Assembly (NCBI RefSeq): GCF_004104075.1
Contig: NZ_QOVK01000009.1
Span: 1 to 64,000 of the forward strand
Reading direction: 5' to 3'
DNA length: 64,000 bases
From: Leeuwenhoekiella polynyae
GTDB lineage: Bacteria; Bacteroidota; Bacteroidia; Flavobacteriales; Flavobacteriaceae
Positions 1 to 9,631 of this stretch are shown here, one piece after another. Both the position numbers and the translations under genes were made by a program. The notes under the pieces were generated by a model. It was not told where the DNA came from and made no database searches. It saw nothing but the letters and a program-made list of their open reading frames with translations. Position 1 is the first letter of the stretch; every line of letters begins with the position of its first letter.

Positions 1-559
1 GAGTTATCCACTGACGTTCTAATAGACTTGATACGGTAGAAGAAAGCTACAAGAATAAAAAGCATACGTATCCATACCCAAAGGGTAAACGAATCATAAA
101 TTCCCTCGGTTCAGAATAGGCGCAGGCAGCTCCGAAGGACAGGAGCGGTAGCGACGCGGAGCTGACAAGACGGTTTTTGCCTGATAAGGCAAAAAATTCC
201 TAAGCGAGGGGGTCTTTTCTTTTGTTGAGCCTGCCCTGAGCGATAGTCGAAGGGTTTCTTTGGACAAGCAAAGAAAATGAACAAACATGATTAGAAGGAA
301 GCACTACTCAAATCGACGTTAGGAGATTCACGAGTTCCCGTAAAATAACAAACACGCGAGCTAAATCTCTGTTAGGAGATCAATCAACATTTCATTAGAA
401 ATATAACTTCTATTCGTGTTTCTGTTCTTTTGTCTTGATACGGCAAAACATGTCTTTGAGCGAGTTGATGCGGCTGGAAACCAAAAAATCAAGGCTCACA
501 AGACTAAATCTGGTGTTTAAGACCAGCTTTAGAAAATTTGATCTCGATTATCGAATAAA
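1..559. repeat. Non-coding region with repeat-like GC-rich segment
   Basis: No convincing gene is seen. Positions about 110-280 are GC-richer than the surroundings and contain a Flavobacteria-style interspersed motif (around 225-255, of the form CCTGCCCTGAGC...AGTCGAAGGG) that commonly produces spurious short ORFs. The phrase CTTGATACGG occurs twice (about 28 and 436) and GTTAGGAGAT twice (about 318 and 372), so the stretch looks like decayed repeat or junction DNA. That it is a dispersed repeat is from memory of similar intergenic sequences and was not tested. Confidence 0.4.
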
Positions 560-970
560 TTACTCCTTCCAATAATCCACGACCAGAACATCTTCTAAAA
601 CCGGACCTAACATCGCACCAAATTCTTGATGCTTGGGATGCACCAAATACGTATCCCGATCTTGCTCACTCGTAAACGTGACAAAAAAGCAATGGGTAAA
701 GCCTTTATTTAAATTTTCCGGACTGTTGTTGAGACCCCACTCGAAAGCTTTGATTTCATCGATTTCAACAGCCAGATTGGCAAAGGCGGCTTCTACTTTT
801 TCAACTTCAGCGGGGGTTGCGGATTCTTTAAAACTGAATAACACCACATGGCGCAACTGACGCGCTTGCTCTTCTGCTTGGTTTGTAACCGCTTCTTCAG
901 CTTCTGAATTCATGTCTTTACAGCTGGTAAAAATGAGTAAACCTATTAAAAGGTAACATGTGTTTTTCAT
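560..970 (-). CDS. Lipoprotein with Dabb (stress-responsive A/B barrel) domain
   Basis: 136 residues. A lipoprotein signal ends in the lipobox FTSC (Cys about 17), so the protein is probably membrane-anchored outside the cytoplasm. Residues about 40-135 match the Dabb dimeric alpha/beta-barrel fold: LRHVVLFSFK at the start, an FVTFTSEQDRDTYLVHPKH core and VVDYW at the end. Dabb proteins include small heme- or substrate-binding and cyclase-like proteins; the substrate here is unknown. It lies 20 bp downstream of the DUF2007 gene on the same strand. Confidence 0.75.
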   Translation of the reverse strand: MKNTCYLLIGLLIFTSCKDMNSEAEEAVTNQAEEQARQLRHVVLFSFKESATPAEVEKVEAAFANLAVEIDEIKAFEWGLNNSPENLNKGFTHCFFVTFTSEQDRDTYLVHPKHQEFGAMLGPVLEDVLVVDYWKE

Positions 971-990
971 GATTTAACTTTAATTCTTTC

Positions 991-1218
991 TTACTGGTCT
1001 ACGGCTATATCCGTTTTATCAATGATCTCCTGAGCTCTTTCAAAGTCAGCTTTATGAACGTACAACTCTATATCATTCTGCGGAATTCCAAAACCTCCCA
1101 ATCTAGCGGATTCAACGTGATCCTTTATACGTGTTGAAATGTTTTCTTGATCCAAAAGAAACGCAATTCGATTAATTATAATCGAAGTATTGGTCATTAT
1201 TTTTAAGTAATCTTCCAT
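991..1218 (-). CDS. DUF2007-like small protein
   Basis: 75 residues, cytoplasmic, no signal peptide. The pattern of a short N-terminal alpha/beta unit (IINRIAFLLDQENIST), a GGFGIP turn and a C-terminal ELYVHKADFERAQEII segment resembles DUF2007 (putative signal-transducing, ferredoxin-like fold) proteins, which are small and often PII-like. Function unknown. Transcribed toward the Dabb gene and possibly in the same unit. Confidence 0.6.
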   Translation of the reverse strand: MEDYLKIMTNTSIIINRIAFLLDQENISTRIKDHVESARLGGFGIPQNDIELYVHKADFERAQEIIDKTDIAVDQ

Positions 1219-1371
1219 ATTCTAAAGCTTTAATTTCAAAAACTCTATGCGGGTCTCCACCTATTCTGAATATAGAAATTTAGGACTTTCTACTCGTATA
1301 ATTCAACTTAACGATTAATTTAATCGTACTAAACACTATGTTTTAACTCCTCAACACTACCCATATATGCT

Positions 1372-1875
1372 TTAAGACAAGGGGCCCCCGTTGTACAAGG
1401 CTACCACTTTTTTGAAATCGATCGAAGTGTTCAGTTCGTAGAAATACTTCAACTGCCATTTTTGAGTGCGTACCGCTTGTTTACTTTGCGCGATGTCCCA
1501 GCTGGGGTATACTCTACATGCGCGTTTACCTGCTTGGGTTGCTGATGAGATGATCCCTTTTTCAAGCAGTACTTCTTTTGGAAATACAAACTGACCAAAA
1601 GCCTCTGCTGAGCGAACATTGACCACATACAAATCACCAGGATCTTGTGCATCAAACGGCTCAATGGGTCCGTTGCCAGTACGTTTCCAGAACGTCACAA
1701 ACTGCCCGACTTTCTTAGGTGTAATTTTTGAACTTCTGCTTACGATCCGTGTTCCGTTTAATTTAAACCGGCACGCATCATATTCCTTACTTTCCGGCTC
1801 CATAAAAAATTCTGAAATCTCCAGCGAACATTTATCGTAAACTTCCGTTTTTAGGGTATTCAGATTTTTATCCAT
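1372..1875 (-). CDS. MepB family protein
   Basis: About 167 residues from the ATG at 1875 (MDKNLNTL); an upstream in-frame ATG at 1935 would add 20 residues with no family similarity, so the internal start is preferred. The body, including KKVGQFVTFWKRT, PFDAQDPGDLYVV, FGQFVFPKEVLLEKGI and CRVYPSWD, matches the MepB family first named from the Staphylococcus mepRAB operon. The biochemical activity is not established. Here it stands alone beside the defence operon with no MATE pump next to it. Confidence 0.8.
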   Translation of the reverse strand: MDKNLNTLKTEVYDKCSLEISEFFMEPESKEYDACRFKLNGTRIVSRSSKITPKKVGQFVTFWKRTGNGPIEPFDAQDPGDLYVVNVRSAEAFGQFVFPKEVLLEKGIISSATQAGKRACRVYPSWDIAQSKQAVRTQKWQLKYFYELNTSIDFKKVVALYNGGPLS

Positions 1876-2034
1876 GCAATTGGTGTTCTTTAAAAGTGCC
1901 TCCATGCAGTGGATTATAATGGTTCTATTGGACAATAGTTTTTATAAGCGCTCATAAGATTTTAGTTTGTTGATTATGACAGATTAAGTGCTTTTACAAA
2001 TACTTTGTACAGGAAAAATCTATAACATATTTTT

Positions 2035-4368
2035 TCAAGTTATCTGCCGCATTTCTATATTATCATGACTTAAGCCAAACCTCTCATACTTGTATCTTAT
2101 GAAACGAGAATACTTATCTTCATGTGTCGACAAAACAACCTGTTCTTGCGAAAAGTTATGTTTAAGTAACTCAATTAGTGAATGAGTATTTATTTCATCC
2201 AAAGTCTGTATTGGATCATCAATCATAATTACACCTAAATCATTCTGATTATAAACTTTGTTCAAGACTAACATTAAAGACATTACTGTAGCTGAAAGCT
2301 GACCTGAACTTAGAGAAAAAGATGCTTCCTGCTTTCTTCCAAGAGGATGAATCATAATTTCGGGCGTTGCTTTATCAATATCGGCGTTAAATACAAGCCC
2401 TGTTCCTAAGGAATGATTTTGAAGTATTTTACTTGTATATATGTAGAATGGCGCAGTAATATTTGCAATTATTCCTTTTAAGTATCCGTTGATCTGGCTT
2501 TTAAGTAAATCTCTTACATCGGTACATTTCGTTCTAGTTGCATCTAGCTTAGTCAAATCCGCTTCAAGTTTAGTAACCTTCTTGTTAATTCCATTGAAAT
2601 ATGCATAATGAATATAATTAACCTTTTGCTCGATAGCTTCAACATCTATTTTTCTCAACTCCTCTAATGAATTGTTTAACTTACTTAGGAACGTTTCTCG
2701 TAACTCATCCGTTCTCAAATCTGCGCTAAATTGAGGGGTATATTCGGAAACCTTAGAACGAACAGATTCAATGACTTCATCTAATTCTTCCTTTTTTAAT
2801 CGTCGATTAAATAAAGCTTTCAAGCCTTTTAATTCCTCTTCTGAGAACAGAGTTAAGTTCTTTTCAAATTCTTCCGACCAATTAGTCTGATTTGCCCTAA
2901 TTCTTAAGAACTCGTCTGACCCAATGAGAACTAGCTTATTTTTTTCAATTTGATCGACCCTATCTGAAATACGCTTTAATAAATCCAGTTCGTCAATCTC
3001 AGCTTCCCATAATTCCTGAGCTTTTCTAAGTTTTTCACGAGATTTATCATTTGATTTAAAGATTAGTTCTTCCGTTTCCTTAAACCGAGATAATAATTCA
3101 TCTTTAGTACCCCAATCATGAGAGCAGGTTGGACAAGTTCCATTCTCTAGCAATTTTATAGATTCTAAAGACTTCGTATAAACCTCTAGGAAAGAATCCC
3201 GTTTGTCCCTGATCTCTTCAATGAGCTTATTCTCTGAAGAAAGAAGGTTTTTAAGTGATAATAATTCACTTATCATTTTTTTAAGCTCTTCGTACGTATT
3301 ATTATCTTTAATTACGTATTTGAGGGCTTCTTGTTTTTGTTGAAGAGTATAATAATCTTTACTCTCTAATGACTTGGATAAAATGGTTAGAGAGCCTTGT
3401 TCCATTGTTTCCTTACCTCTTTGTTCATTTTCTTTTATAAGAGTCTCGATATTGACAACATTCCAATAATTTCGGACAAGATTATCAATTCGTACGCGTG
3501 ATTCAAGTAACTCTCTTATCGAATGAGCTTTGATAATTTTTTGAATCGATTGCTCGTTAGATTTTAGATAAGAAAATTTTTGAAGTTCATCTAAATAGCT
3601 AGCCCGAACTTCACTCTGAGAAATAACTAAATCTTTTTTATCCCAAGGAAGTTCCTTAATCTCAATGAGACGGCTATATACAATCCTTTCTCCTGCTCTT
3701 TCAAGAATTGCTTTATTTTCCTCTTTAACAAGAGTTAGTTGTTCTCCCAGCGCTTTCTCCTTAGCTTTAATAGTACGTATAACGTCGCCCGTTTTCTTTA
3801 ACGTGTCATTTTGATCTTTAATCCCTAAAAGCTCGCTTAATCCGTTGTATTTATCCTTTGCCGATTTTTTAATGAAATAAGTGTTTTCATCTTGTTCAAC
3901 ATAGTCTAGAATAGTAAAGAACTTTTCAATATTCGTATACTTCAATAATTGCCCTAGCGTCTGATCTTCAATATTTTCATTGTTTAATTGAATCAAGTAT
4001 TGTTCTATTTTTTCAAAGAAATTTCGAGGGTTTTTATCTCGATCCGTAATAGAACTAGCGCCTGGATATTTTCTATAGACATATAGTTTATTTCCTTCAT
4101 CATCATAAAGAGTTAATCCAATCTCGATAGGTTTATTTTTATCTCTATGAAAAGAACTATCTCCATATCCAACTGACTGTTTTATGTTAGTATTGTCCTT
4201 GAAACGTCTTAAGTTTCCAGTGAAAGCTATCTCTAGAGCATCAAAAACAGTTGTTTTTCCGTACCCATTTGGGCCGTCAAATAACACTAGGTTCTTTTCA
4301 CCAAAATCGAAAGAGTAATCTTCCAGACATTTAAAATTCTTTACCTCTAAACTCCTGATTCTGTACAT
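2035..4368 (-). CDS. Rad50/SMC-like ATPase of ABC-three-component (ABC-3C) system
   Basis: 777 residues. Walker A GPNGYGKT at about 32-39; a long coiled-coil centre with a Rad50-style zinc-hook CPTC at about 413; the ABC signature SLSSGQLS at about 683; Walker B GVIMIDDP followed by a Q/DE-containing helix at about 714; and an H-loop STHED at about 745. This is an SbcC/Rad50-type head with a hinge. It starts 3 bp after the middle-component gene and is last in the operon. In ABC-3C systems (a class defined by comparative genomics of ABC ATPases) the ATPase is proposed to sense invading or damaged nucleic acid and license the effector. System assignment is by gene order and neighbours, not a database hit. 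Confidence 0.75.
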   Translation of the reverse strand: MYRIRSLEVKNFKCLEDYSFDFGEKNLVLFDGPNGYGKTTVFDALEIAFTGNLRRFKDNTNIKQSVGYGDSSFHRDKNKPIEIGLTLYDDEGNKLYVYRKYPGASSITDRDKNPRNFFEKIEQYLIQLNNENIEDQTLGQLLKYTNIEKFFTILDYVEQDENTYFIKKSAKDKYNGLSELLGIKDQNDTLKKTGDVIRTIKAKEKALGEQLTLVKEENKAILERAGERIVYSRLIEIKELPWDKKDLVISQSEVRASYLDELQKFSYLKSNEQSIQKIIKAHSIRELLESRVRIDNLVRNYWNVVNIETLIKENEQRGKETMEQGSLTILSKSLESKDYYTLQQKQEALKYVIKDNNTYEELKKMISELLSLKNLLSSENKLIEEIRDKRDSFLEVYTKSLESIKLLENGTCPTCSHDWGTKDELLSRFKETEELIFKSNDKSREKLRKAQELWEAEIDELDLLKRISDRVDQIEKNKLVLIGSDEFLRIRANQTNWSEEFEKNLTLFSEEELKGLKALFNRRLKKEELDEVIESVRSKVSEYTPQFSADLRTDELRETFLSKLNNSLEELRKIDVEAIEQKVNYIHYAYFNGINKKVTKLEADLTKLDATRTKCTDVRDLLKSQINGYLKGIIANITAPFYIYTSKILQNHSLGTGLVFNADIDKATPEIMIHPLGRKQEASFSLSSGQLSATVMSLMLVLNKVYNQNDLGVIMIDDPIQTLDEINTHSLIELLKHNFSQEQVVLSTHEDKYSRFIRYKYERFGLSHDNIEMRQIT

Positions 4369-4371
4369 CGT

Positions 4372-5079
4372 TTAATCTTCTTTCGTGATTAACTCTACTA
4401 AATCATTAATATCCGCTCCCATATCGTGTTCTAAGATGGAATTATAAACGCCAATTAAATTAAGTTCATCTAATTTTGAGAATATACTTTTATCAATATC
4501 CTCGAGAACTCGTTTCTCTCCATCCGTAACATGGTAGTTTAAAAATGGGATTTTCGTAAAAATCCTCGTAAGCAAGTTAAACCAAGGTTCGTCAGAGAAG
4601 TTCTTGAGCTTATCACTATTAAGAGAAACAAGTTCAGTAAGTGATAGAACAAGCGTTTTGTCAATTTCTTTTATTTTATCATTTAATACTTCCAACTCAC
4701 CTTGAGAGTACGTTAAAATGTATTTCCTTGACTGATAATAATTTTCTTCGCTTTTAAGCATCCAGTTTATATCCTCCGTTCCCTCATCATTTTCAGCAAC
4801 TATTATTAGGGATAAATTCTTTTCAATATATCTACTCTTGTATTCCAGTAATTTATCGCTCCTTAAAGTTCCTATCATGGAGTTCAACTCATATTCAAAT
4901 TTTTTCAAATTACCATCAACTTTTTGACGGAACATAGAAACTTTACCAAACTGAAATAAGAAGAAGTCACTTTTCTGCAATTCAGGATAGTGTGCCAAGA
5001 TAAACGTAGAATCATTATACATAAACTCTTCACTTTCAAGTCTATACCCCTCTATAAGATTTTGTATTAGTTCTTTCAT
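4372..5079 (-). CDS. Probable ABC-3C middle component
   Basis: 235 residues, largely alpha-helical and acidic, without recognised motifs of its own. Its start overlaps the preceding gene's stop by 4 bp (ATGA), and the ATPase gene follows 3 bp later, so translation of the three is coupled. Small helical proteins in this position are the middle components that bridge ATPase and effector in ABC-3C operons. The call rests on position, size and composition. Confidence 0.55.
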   Translation of the reverse strand: MKELIQNLIEGYRLESEEFMYNDSTFILAHYPELQKSDFFLFQFGKVSMFRQKVDGNLKKFEYELNSMIGTLRSDKLLEYKSRYIEKNLSLIIVAENDEGTEDINWMLKSEENYYQSRKYILTYSQGELEVLNDKIKEIDKTLVLSLTELVSLNSDKLKNFSDEPWFNLLTRIFTKIPFLNYHVTDGEKRVLEDIDKSIFSKLDELNLIGVYNSILEHDMGADINDLVELITKED

Positions 5080-6362
5080 GCATTTAATTCATTTGACGCC
5101 TTATCAATTTTTCTTAGTCCGAATACTCTGTTTTCTTCGAAAGAATCATCACCATCCAGAGCAAGATCAGTAAAGATATTGTTCAATACATCCTTTGCAT
5201 CGTTAAGATCTAAGTTTAAGTGTTGATTTATGAAAAAAGAAACGTCATTAGAAACGGGTTTTTTTGCAAGCTTTTCAACCTCCTCCATGAGTTGGCTAGA
5301 ATATCTTTCATCATCTGGAATATCCCTATTCAAGAGAGTGGCTTGATAGATATTGTGGGTCTTTTTACAAGTAAATGCCAAGGACGCATAATTAGGTCCA
5401 TCATTAATTGAAGTTATTGCCCTACATAGAATGTCTATGACAAGAGTTTTATTCAAATAATCTCCGAATTCAATTAGGCTGAAACTGCCTTTTAAATCTT
5501 TATGAGGAATAAGGTTGTTTTCCAATAAGCCTTTGAACTGAGCATCATCGAGCTTCCCTAGCTCAAGAATAACTCTATCTATCTTCCCCTTTTTCTCTAA
5601 CATATCATCAGAATTAAGATCTTTATAAGAATTCAATTCTTCCATCATCGCATGAAAGAAATTCCTTTTTACATAGTGCCATCCTATTTCAACATTGTAG
5701 GCTTTTGGAGCGTTTTTTATGTCATTAATAATTTCTGTAAACGGGATTTCTTTGCGAACTTTTTTAGAATGGCTATCCTTTATCAAAGAATCTACTTTAC
5801 CACAAAGAAAAGCATATATAATATCAAGGTCTGAATAAGCGAAATCAACTCCAATATGATTTAATACCTTCTCAATTTCGATTTTAGTCTTGTCCTCAAT
5901 ATTTTCAACCGTGTACACTCCAGAAATTAAGGAAAAGGAAGTATCAATATGAGCAGAAAATCGGTCATCAAAACTTTCTTTATCCCAGTCCGTTATATTG
6001 TACCAGCTTACCAAATAGGATTTAATCGGTTTATTACGCACTTCATTTCTCTGAGATCTAATAGTTTTGCGACCATCAGCAGGGTCTTTCAACTCTTTTA
6101 TTGAATACGTATAGCGATTTATTAGCTCTTCAACTGTATTCTTAAAAGCACTCATACTTGAATTAGCTATTGCCTTAACCTGGTACACTTCTAGTTCATT
6201 TTCTCTGATTGAGAAGTCTTCGTCTGATTCTATAAGTAAGGCGTTCCTAGATGTAAGGTTATCAACTCCAATACCCATGATTTTCTCTAGAGCCACGCAA
6301 ATTGCAACTTCTCCTTGAAAAATAAATCCCGACCAACTTGGGGTAGCATCTCTCTTTGACAT
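5076..6362 (-). CDS. ABC-3C effector with nuclease-like N-terminus and C-terminal ABC-3C domain
   Basis: 428 residues, first gene of the operon. Residues about 8-85 look like a PD-(D/E)xK nuclease of the DUF4297/Cap4-like kind: a GFIFQGEVA helix near 12, then LLIESDEDFSI at about 42-52 and the catalytic-type EVYQVKA at about 58-64. The remainder is helical, with a segment near 195-240 (IYAFLCGKVD, KEIPFTEII) typical of C-terminal domains in ABC-3C effectors. The inferred role is DNA cleavage when the ATPase is triggered, giving phage or plasmid defence or abortive infection. Catalysis is not proven; the E/D-x-K arrangement is seen directly. Confidence 0.6.
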   Translation of the reverse strand: MSKRDATPSWSGFIFQGEVAICVALEKIMGIGVDNLTSRNALLIESDEDFSIRENELEVYQVKAIANSSMSAFKNTVEELINRYTYSIKELKDPADGRKTIRSQRNEVRNKPIKSYLVSWYNITDWDKESFDDRFSAHIDTSFSLISGVYTVENIEDKTKIEIEKVLNHIGVDFAYSDLDIIYAFLCGKVDSLIKDSHSKKVRKEIPFTEIINDIKNAPKAYNVEIGWHYVKRNFFHAMMEELNSYKDLNSDDMLEKKGKIDRVILELGKLDDAQFKGLLENNLIPHKDLKGSFSLIEFGDYLNKTLVIDILCRAITSINDGPNYASLAFTCKKTHNIYQATLLNRDIPDDERYSSQLMEEVEKLAKKPVSNDVSFFINQHLNLDLNDAKDVLNNIFTDLALDGDDSFEENRVFGLRKIDKASNELNA

Positions 6363-6765
6363 TTAGTGATTTAAGAATATTTAGTTTATTTGACTAAACT
6401 CAGTTTTATTTAGAAAACAGCTATTAATACTTAGCCTAAAACTACCCCAAAATCTCCAAACCCCTTTACACAATTCTGTAATTATCAAGCCATAAGCCCC
6501 TAAACCCTACAATTAGGGGGTATTTCCCCTCGGGTTTGCTTCGCCCTATACCCATTGATCCCCCATAGTTTCTCCATTGTTTTACCATTAAACCCCAGTG
6601 TTTATGGACAATTAATGGAGTATCAATGGACAATCTATGCATAAACCCCTAACAATACCCCTAAAAAGGCCGCAGCGTTGCAGGTGTCAAAAACGTGTTA
6701 AACCCCAACGGCTTGTAAGGCATCCTTCATAACTTTAAACTCTGATACATTAAGATTTTAGATTT
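6363..6765. other. Intergenic region upstream of the defence operon
   Basis: 403 bp with no gene found. Near the operon start (6383-6400) lies a 6-6-6 inverted repeat AGTTTA-N6-TAAACT. The rest is unusually rich in C-runs and near-repeats of ATTAATGG/ATCAATGG and CCCCTAAA-type words (about 6480-6660). No integrase, att core or tRNA end was recognised. It may be the scar of an older insertion. Confidence 0.4.
6383..6400. promoter_or_regulatory. Candidate operator (inverted repeat) before ABC-3C operon
   Basis: AGTTTA and its complement TAAACT are separated by 6 bp, and the overlapping TTTAGT/ACTAAA arms extend the dyad. It sits 20-40 bp before the effector start codon, where a repressor or an autoregulatory component could act. 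AT-rich dyads occur by chance, so this is only a candidate. Confidence 0.3.
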
Positions 6766-7275
6766 ATGAGCAACGCACTGGAAGCCTGGTTAGAAAAAGA
6801 TACGTTTACCTCTAATGTGAGCCGCGGATTGATTTCCGGGGTGTTGGGGGGTATTGCCGGAACGGTGGTAAAAGCTGCTATTGAAAAAGTTTTAACTGTA
6901 CGCAAACCCAATACGCGTTCTGCTCAGGTGAAAATGGTAGACGATCTCTCGATGCAATTAACGGGAGAGCGCATCAGCGAAAGCAATCACGAACTCGCAG
7001 AGCAATTGGTGAATATTCCGTTTGGGGCCAGTCTGGGTGCTACTTATGGTTATGCGAAACGCGATAAGCTCGATACCAATATTCTAGACGGTTTGGCCTA
7101 TGGCGCAACCACCTGGGTAGGTACGCACGAGACTTCGTTACCCCTATTGGGTCTTAAAGACAATCCTACAGAAATTCCTGTAAAAATACAGATCAACGAG
7201 TTGATCGCCCATGCAGCCTTTGGGATCACGACCGAAATCGTACGGGGTATTATTGCAAAAAAACTCAGGGAATAG
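6766..7275 (+). CDS. YagU/DUF1440-like membrane protein
   Basis: 169 residues. Small Gly/Ala-rich hydrophobic stretches at about 18-40 (GLISGVLGGIAGTVVKAAIE), about 85-100 and about 145-160 alternate with short loops. The spacing and the GG-G-GTVVKA motif resemble the YagU (DUF1440) inner-membrane family. YagU of E. coli affects acid resistance; nothing here shows a substrate. Stands alone, 170 bp before the FUSC gene. Confidence 0.55.
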   Translation: MSNALEAWLEKDTFTSNVSRGLISGVLGGIAGTVVKAAIEKVLTVRKPNTRSAQVKMVDDLSMQLTGERISESNHELAEQLVNIPFGASLGATYGYAKRDKLDTNILDGLAYGATTWVGTHETSLPLLGLKDNPTEIPVKIQINELIAHAAFGITTEIVRGIIAKKLRE

Positions 7276-7441
7276 CTTAAAGTCCTAACTTGCATACGTA
7301 AAGAACCGCCTCAAAATACGGCTGTAAAGTGTTTATAAACTAGCAAACGGAGTTTGCTGAAGATGTAGTCTTCTACAAGCTTAGACTTAAAAAAATACCG
7401 CTTAAAACAGGTTTACCCGATCATCGGGCAGGCTCACACCC

Positions 7442-9628
7442 TTGAAGCATGGACCATTGAATTTAAAAGAGTATAGCGCAAAGATTCGCAGTTTTATAAA
7501 CAGTACCGATTTTGCTAAAGCGATACTGATCACTACAGGTATCGTAATTCCTATTTTAACGGGGTATCTTTTAGACGCACTCGGCATCGGCCTTGCTATC
7601 GGAACCGGGGTCTTGTTGAGTTCGCCAAGTACCGTAACCGGAAGTCTGAAAAACAAGCGCATCGGTATTGTGATTTCGGCTTTTCTGGGCGCACTCATCA
7701 GCCTTATAGGCAGTTATATTCCTGAAGTATACTGGATACAATTACCCTATTTGGGGATCAGCATGTTTGCGCTTTCCTTACTTTCTGTATATGGGTTTCG
7801 AGCATCACTGATCGGTTTTGCCGGACTCTTTGCGGTGGTGTTGAGCTTCGCCAATTTATCGGCTTCCGGTTTAAGTCCGTTAGAACGCGCTGCACTCATC
7901 GTGGTAGGTGGAATCTGGTATTTAGTCCTGACCCTTATCTACGATCTTATCGCTCCTAAAAAGCAGGTAGAAGAGCTTTTAGAAACCGCAGTAGCTTTGT
8001 GTGCGAGTTATATTGAAGCACGTGGCGAATTCTTAAAGCAAGCCACCGATCGCGATACCGGACTCAATCGTTTATTCACGATTCAAAGTGAGTTTAACGA
8101 ACATCTGGAGAAATTACGGGAGATCTTACTCATCAACAGGCATGCTTCCGGTACCTCGAGTTATTACCGAAAGCGCTTTTTGATTTTAGGCGAACTCGTA
8201 GATTTATCAGAATTGTCGCTTACCAGTCCTATTCCGCCCCGTAAAATGCACGACGTTTTAAAAAATTACCCGGAGCAGCTGGAAGCTTTTATTCAACTGA
8301 ATAAAGCGCAAAGCGAAAGTTTAAAACGCATCGCCCACACCAATCTTAAAAAACACGATGTCAATTTAAGTCCGCTGGACACTGCCTTAAAAAACACAGC
8401 GCAAGCTCTGGAACGCTATCTGGAAAACAACGCGTGGGACAGCAACTACCTGGTGGTTAAAAACCTGTATGAATTACAGGAAAAACAAGCACAACGTATT
8501 TTTAGTATTGCAGATCTGCTAGACCGAAACAAGAACATCAAAAGCACTAAATCTGATTCTACTCATGAGGTTGAACATTTTATAACCCGGCAAGATTATA
8601 GCTTTCAATTGATTCTGCAGAACCTCAACCGGGACTCCCCCATCTTTAGGCATGCCTTTCGCATAGCCGTTACTGCGATAGTGGGTTTTGGGTTAGGCAG
8701 CTTTTTTGACGTTCAAAATCCGTATTGGATTTTACTCACCATTGTGGTGATTATGCGGCCTAGTTATGGCCTTACCAAACAACGTTCTAAACACCGCATC
8801 ATCGGTACGCTCCTTGGCGCCGCAGTAGCTACCGGTATTGTCTACCTCTTTCAAGGTGATAAGATGCTCTTTAGAATTCTGGCTATTTTAAGCTTTATTT
8901 TGGCTCAGGCCTCCTTGCAAAAAAACTACCGTACCGGTGCACTTTTTATAACCCTGAGTATCATTTTTGCGTATGCACTTTTAAAACCCGATGTGCTTTT
9001 GGTGATTCAATTCAGAGTAATAGACACGGCTATGGGTGCCGGTCTTGCTGCACTGGCCAATGCCTTTTTATGGCCTACCAAAGAAGCTAAAACCCTTAAA
9101 CAAAACCTCTCCGAAAGCCTGATTGCCAATCGCGATTATTTAAAAGCAATAGAGTCTCATTATGAGACTAAAGAAAAGATTGCGCTACCCTATAAAATGG
9201 CTCGCAAGAAAGCATTTTTAGCAACAGCAGCTTTAAATGCAGGGGTACAACGCTTGTTGCAAGAGCCTAAAAAAACAGAACAACTCACCGGGAAACTCTA
9301 TGAACTCGCGGTGCTCAACCACGCTTTTGTAGGCGCATTAGCCTCAATAGGAACGTATTTACGCGGCCATAATGTGACCCGTATGGATGATGCTTTTCAC
9401 AACTATACCGCACCTATTTATAAGAATATGGATACAGCCATACAATTGCTGGAGCACAATACCAGCAATCCTGAAGTGGTCACGGTTACGGAAGGCTATT
9501 TTGGCAACTTATCCTTTAAAGAAAAAAACGAACAACTTCTCGAAACCCATATTCTCAGCGAACAATTAGAGTCCCTTAAAAAGCTGAGCGAGCAGTTTAA
9601 CAAACACTTGAAAAATTTAAAAGGCTAG
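7442..9628 (+). CDS. FUSC/YccS-like integral membrane protein
   Basis: 728 residues, starting with a non-ATG codon (TTG at 7442; another in-frame TTG at 7457 is possible). Two hydrophobic blocks of about five to six membrane helices each (about 25-165 and about 415-545) are separated by a long helical cytoplasmic region, and a soluble helical tail follows. This is the two-repeat FUSC architecture of YccS/YhfK and aromatic-acid exporters. The second block includes NPYWILLTIVVIMRPSYGLTK, with the family's P-W...RP signature. Substrate unknown. It ends 3 bp before the convergent aminotransferase. Confidence 0.85.
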   Translation: MKHGPLNLKEYSAKIRSFINSTDFAKAILITTGIVIPILTGYLLDALGIGLAIGTGVLLSSPSTVTGSLKNKRIGIVISAFLGALISLIGSYIPEVYWIQLPYLGISMFALSLLSVYGFRASLIGFAGLFAVVLSFANLSASGLSPLERAALIVVGGIWYLVLTLIYDLIAPKKQVEELLETAVALCASYIEARGEFLKQATDRDTGLNRLFTIQSEFNEHLEKLREILLINRHASGTSSYYRKRFLILGELVDLSELSLTSPIPPRKMHDVLKNYPEQLEAFIQLNKAQSESLKRIAHTNLKKHDVNLSPLDTALKNTAQALERYLENNAWDSNYLVVKNLYELQEKQAQRIFSIADLLDRNKNIKSTKSDSTHEVEHFITRQDYSFQLILQNLNRDSPIFRHAFRIAVTAIVGFGLGSFFDVQNPYWILLTIVVIMRPSYGLTKQRSKHRIIGTLLGAAVATGIVYLFQGDKMLFRILAILSFILAQASLQKNYRTGALFITLSIIFAYALLKPDVLLVIQFRVIDTAMGAGLAALANAFLWPTKEAKTLKQNLSESLIANRDYLKAIESHYETKEKIALPYKMARKKAFLATAALNAGVQRLLQEPKKTEQLTGKLYELAVLNHAFVGALASIGTYLRGHNVTRMDDAFHNYTAPIYKNMDTAIQLLEHNTSNPEVVTVTEGYFGNLSFKEKNEQLLETHILSEQLESLKKLSEQFNKHLKNLKG

Positions 9629-9631
9629 TTT

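Noticed and set aside
94-288. 64-residue minus-strand ORF rich in Ser/Arg/Leu
   Set aside because: Lies in a GC-rich repeat-like segment; the peptide (e.g. LSLRAGSTKEKTPS) has the look of translated intergenic repeat and no domain or start context.
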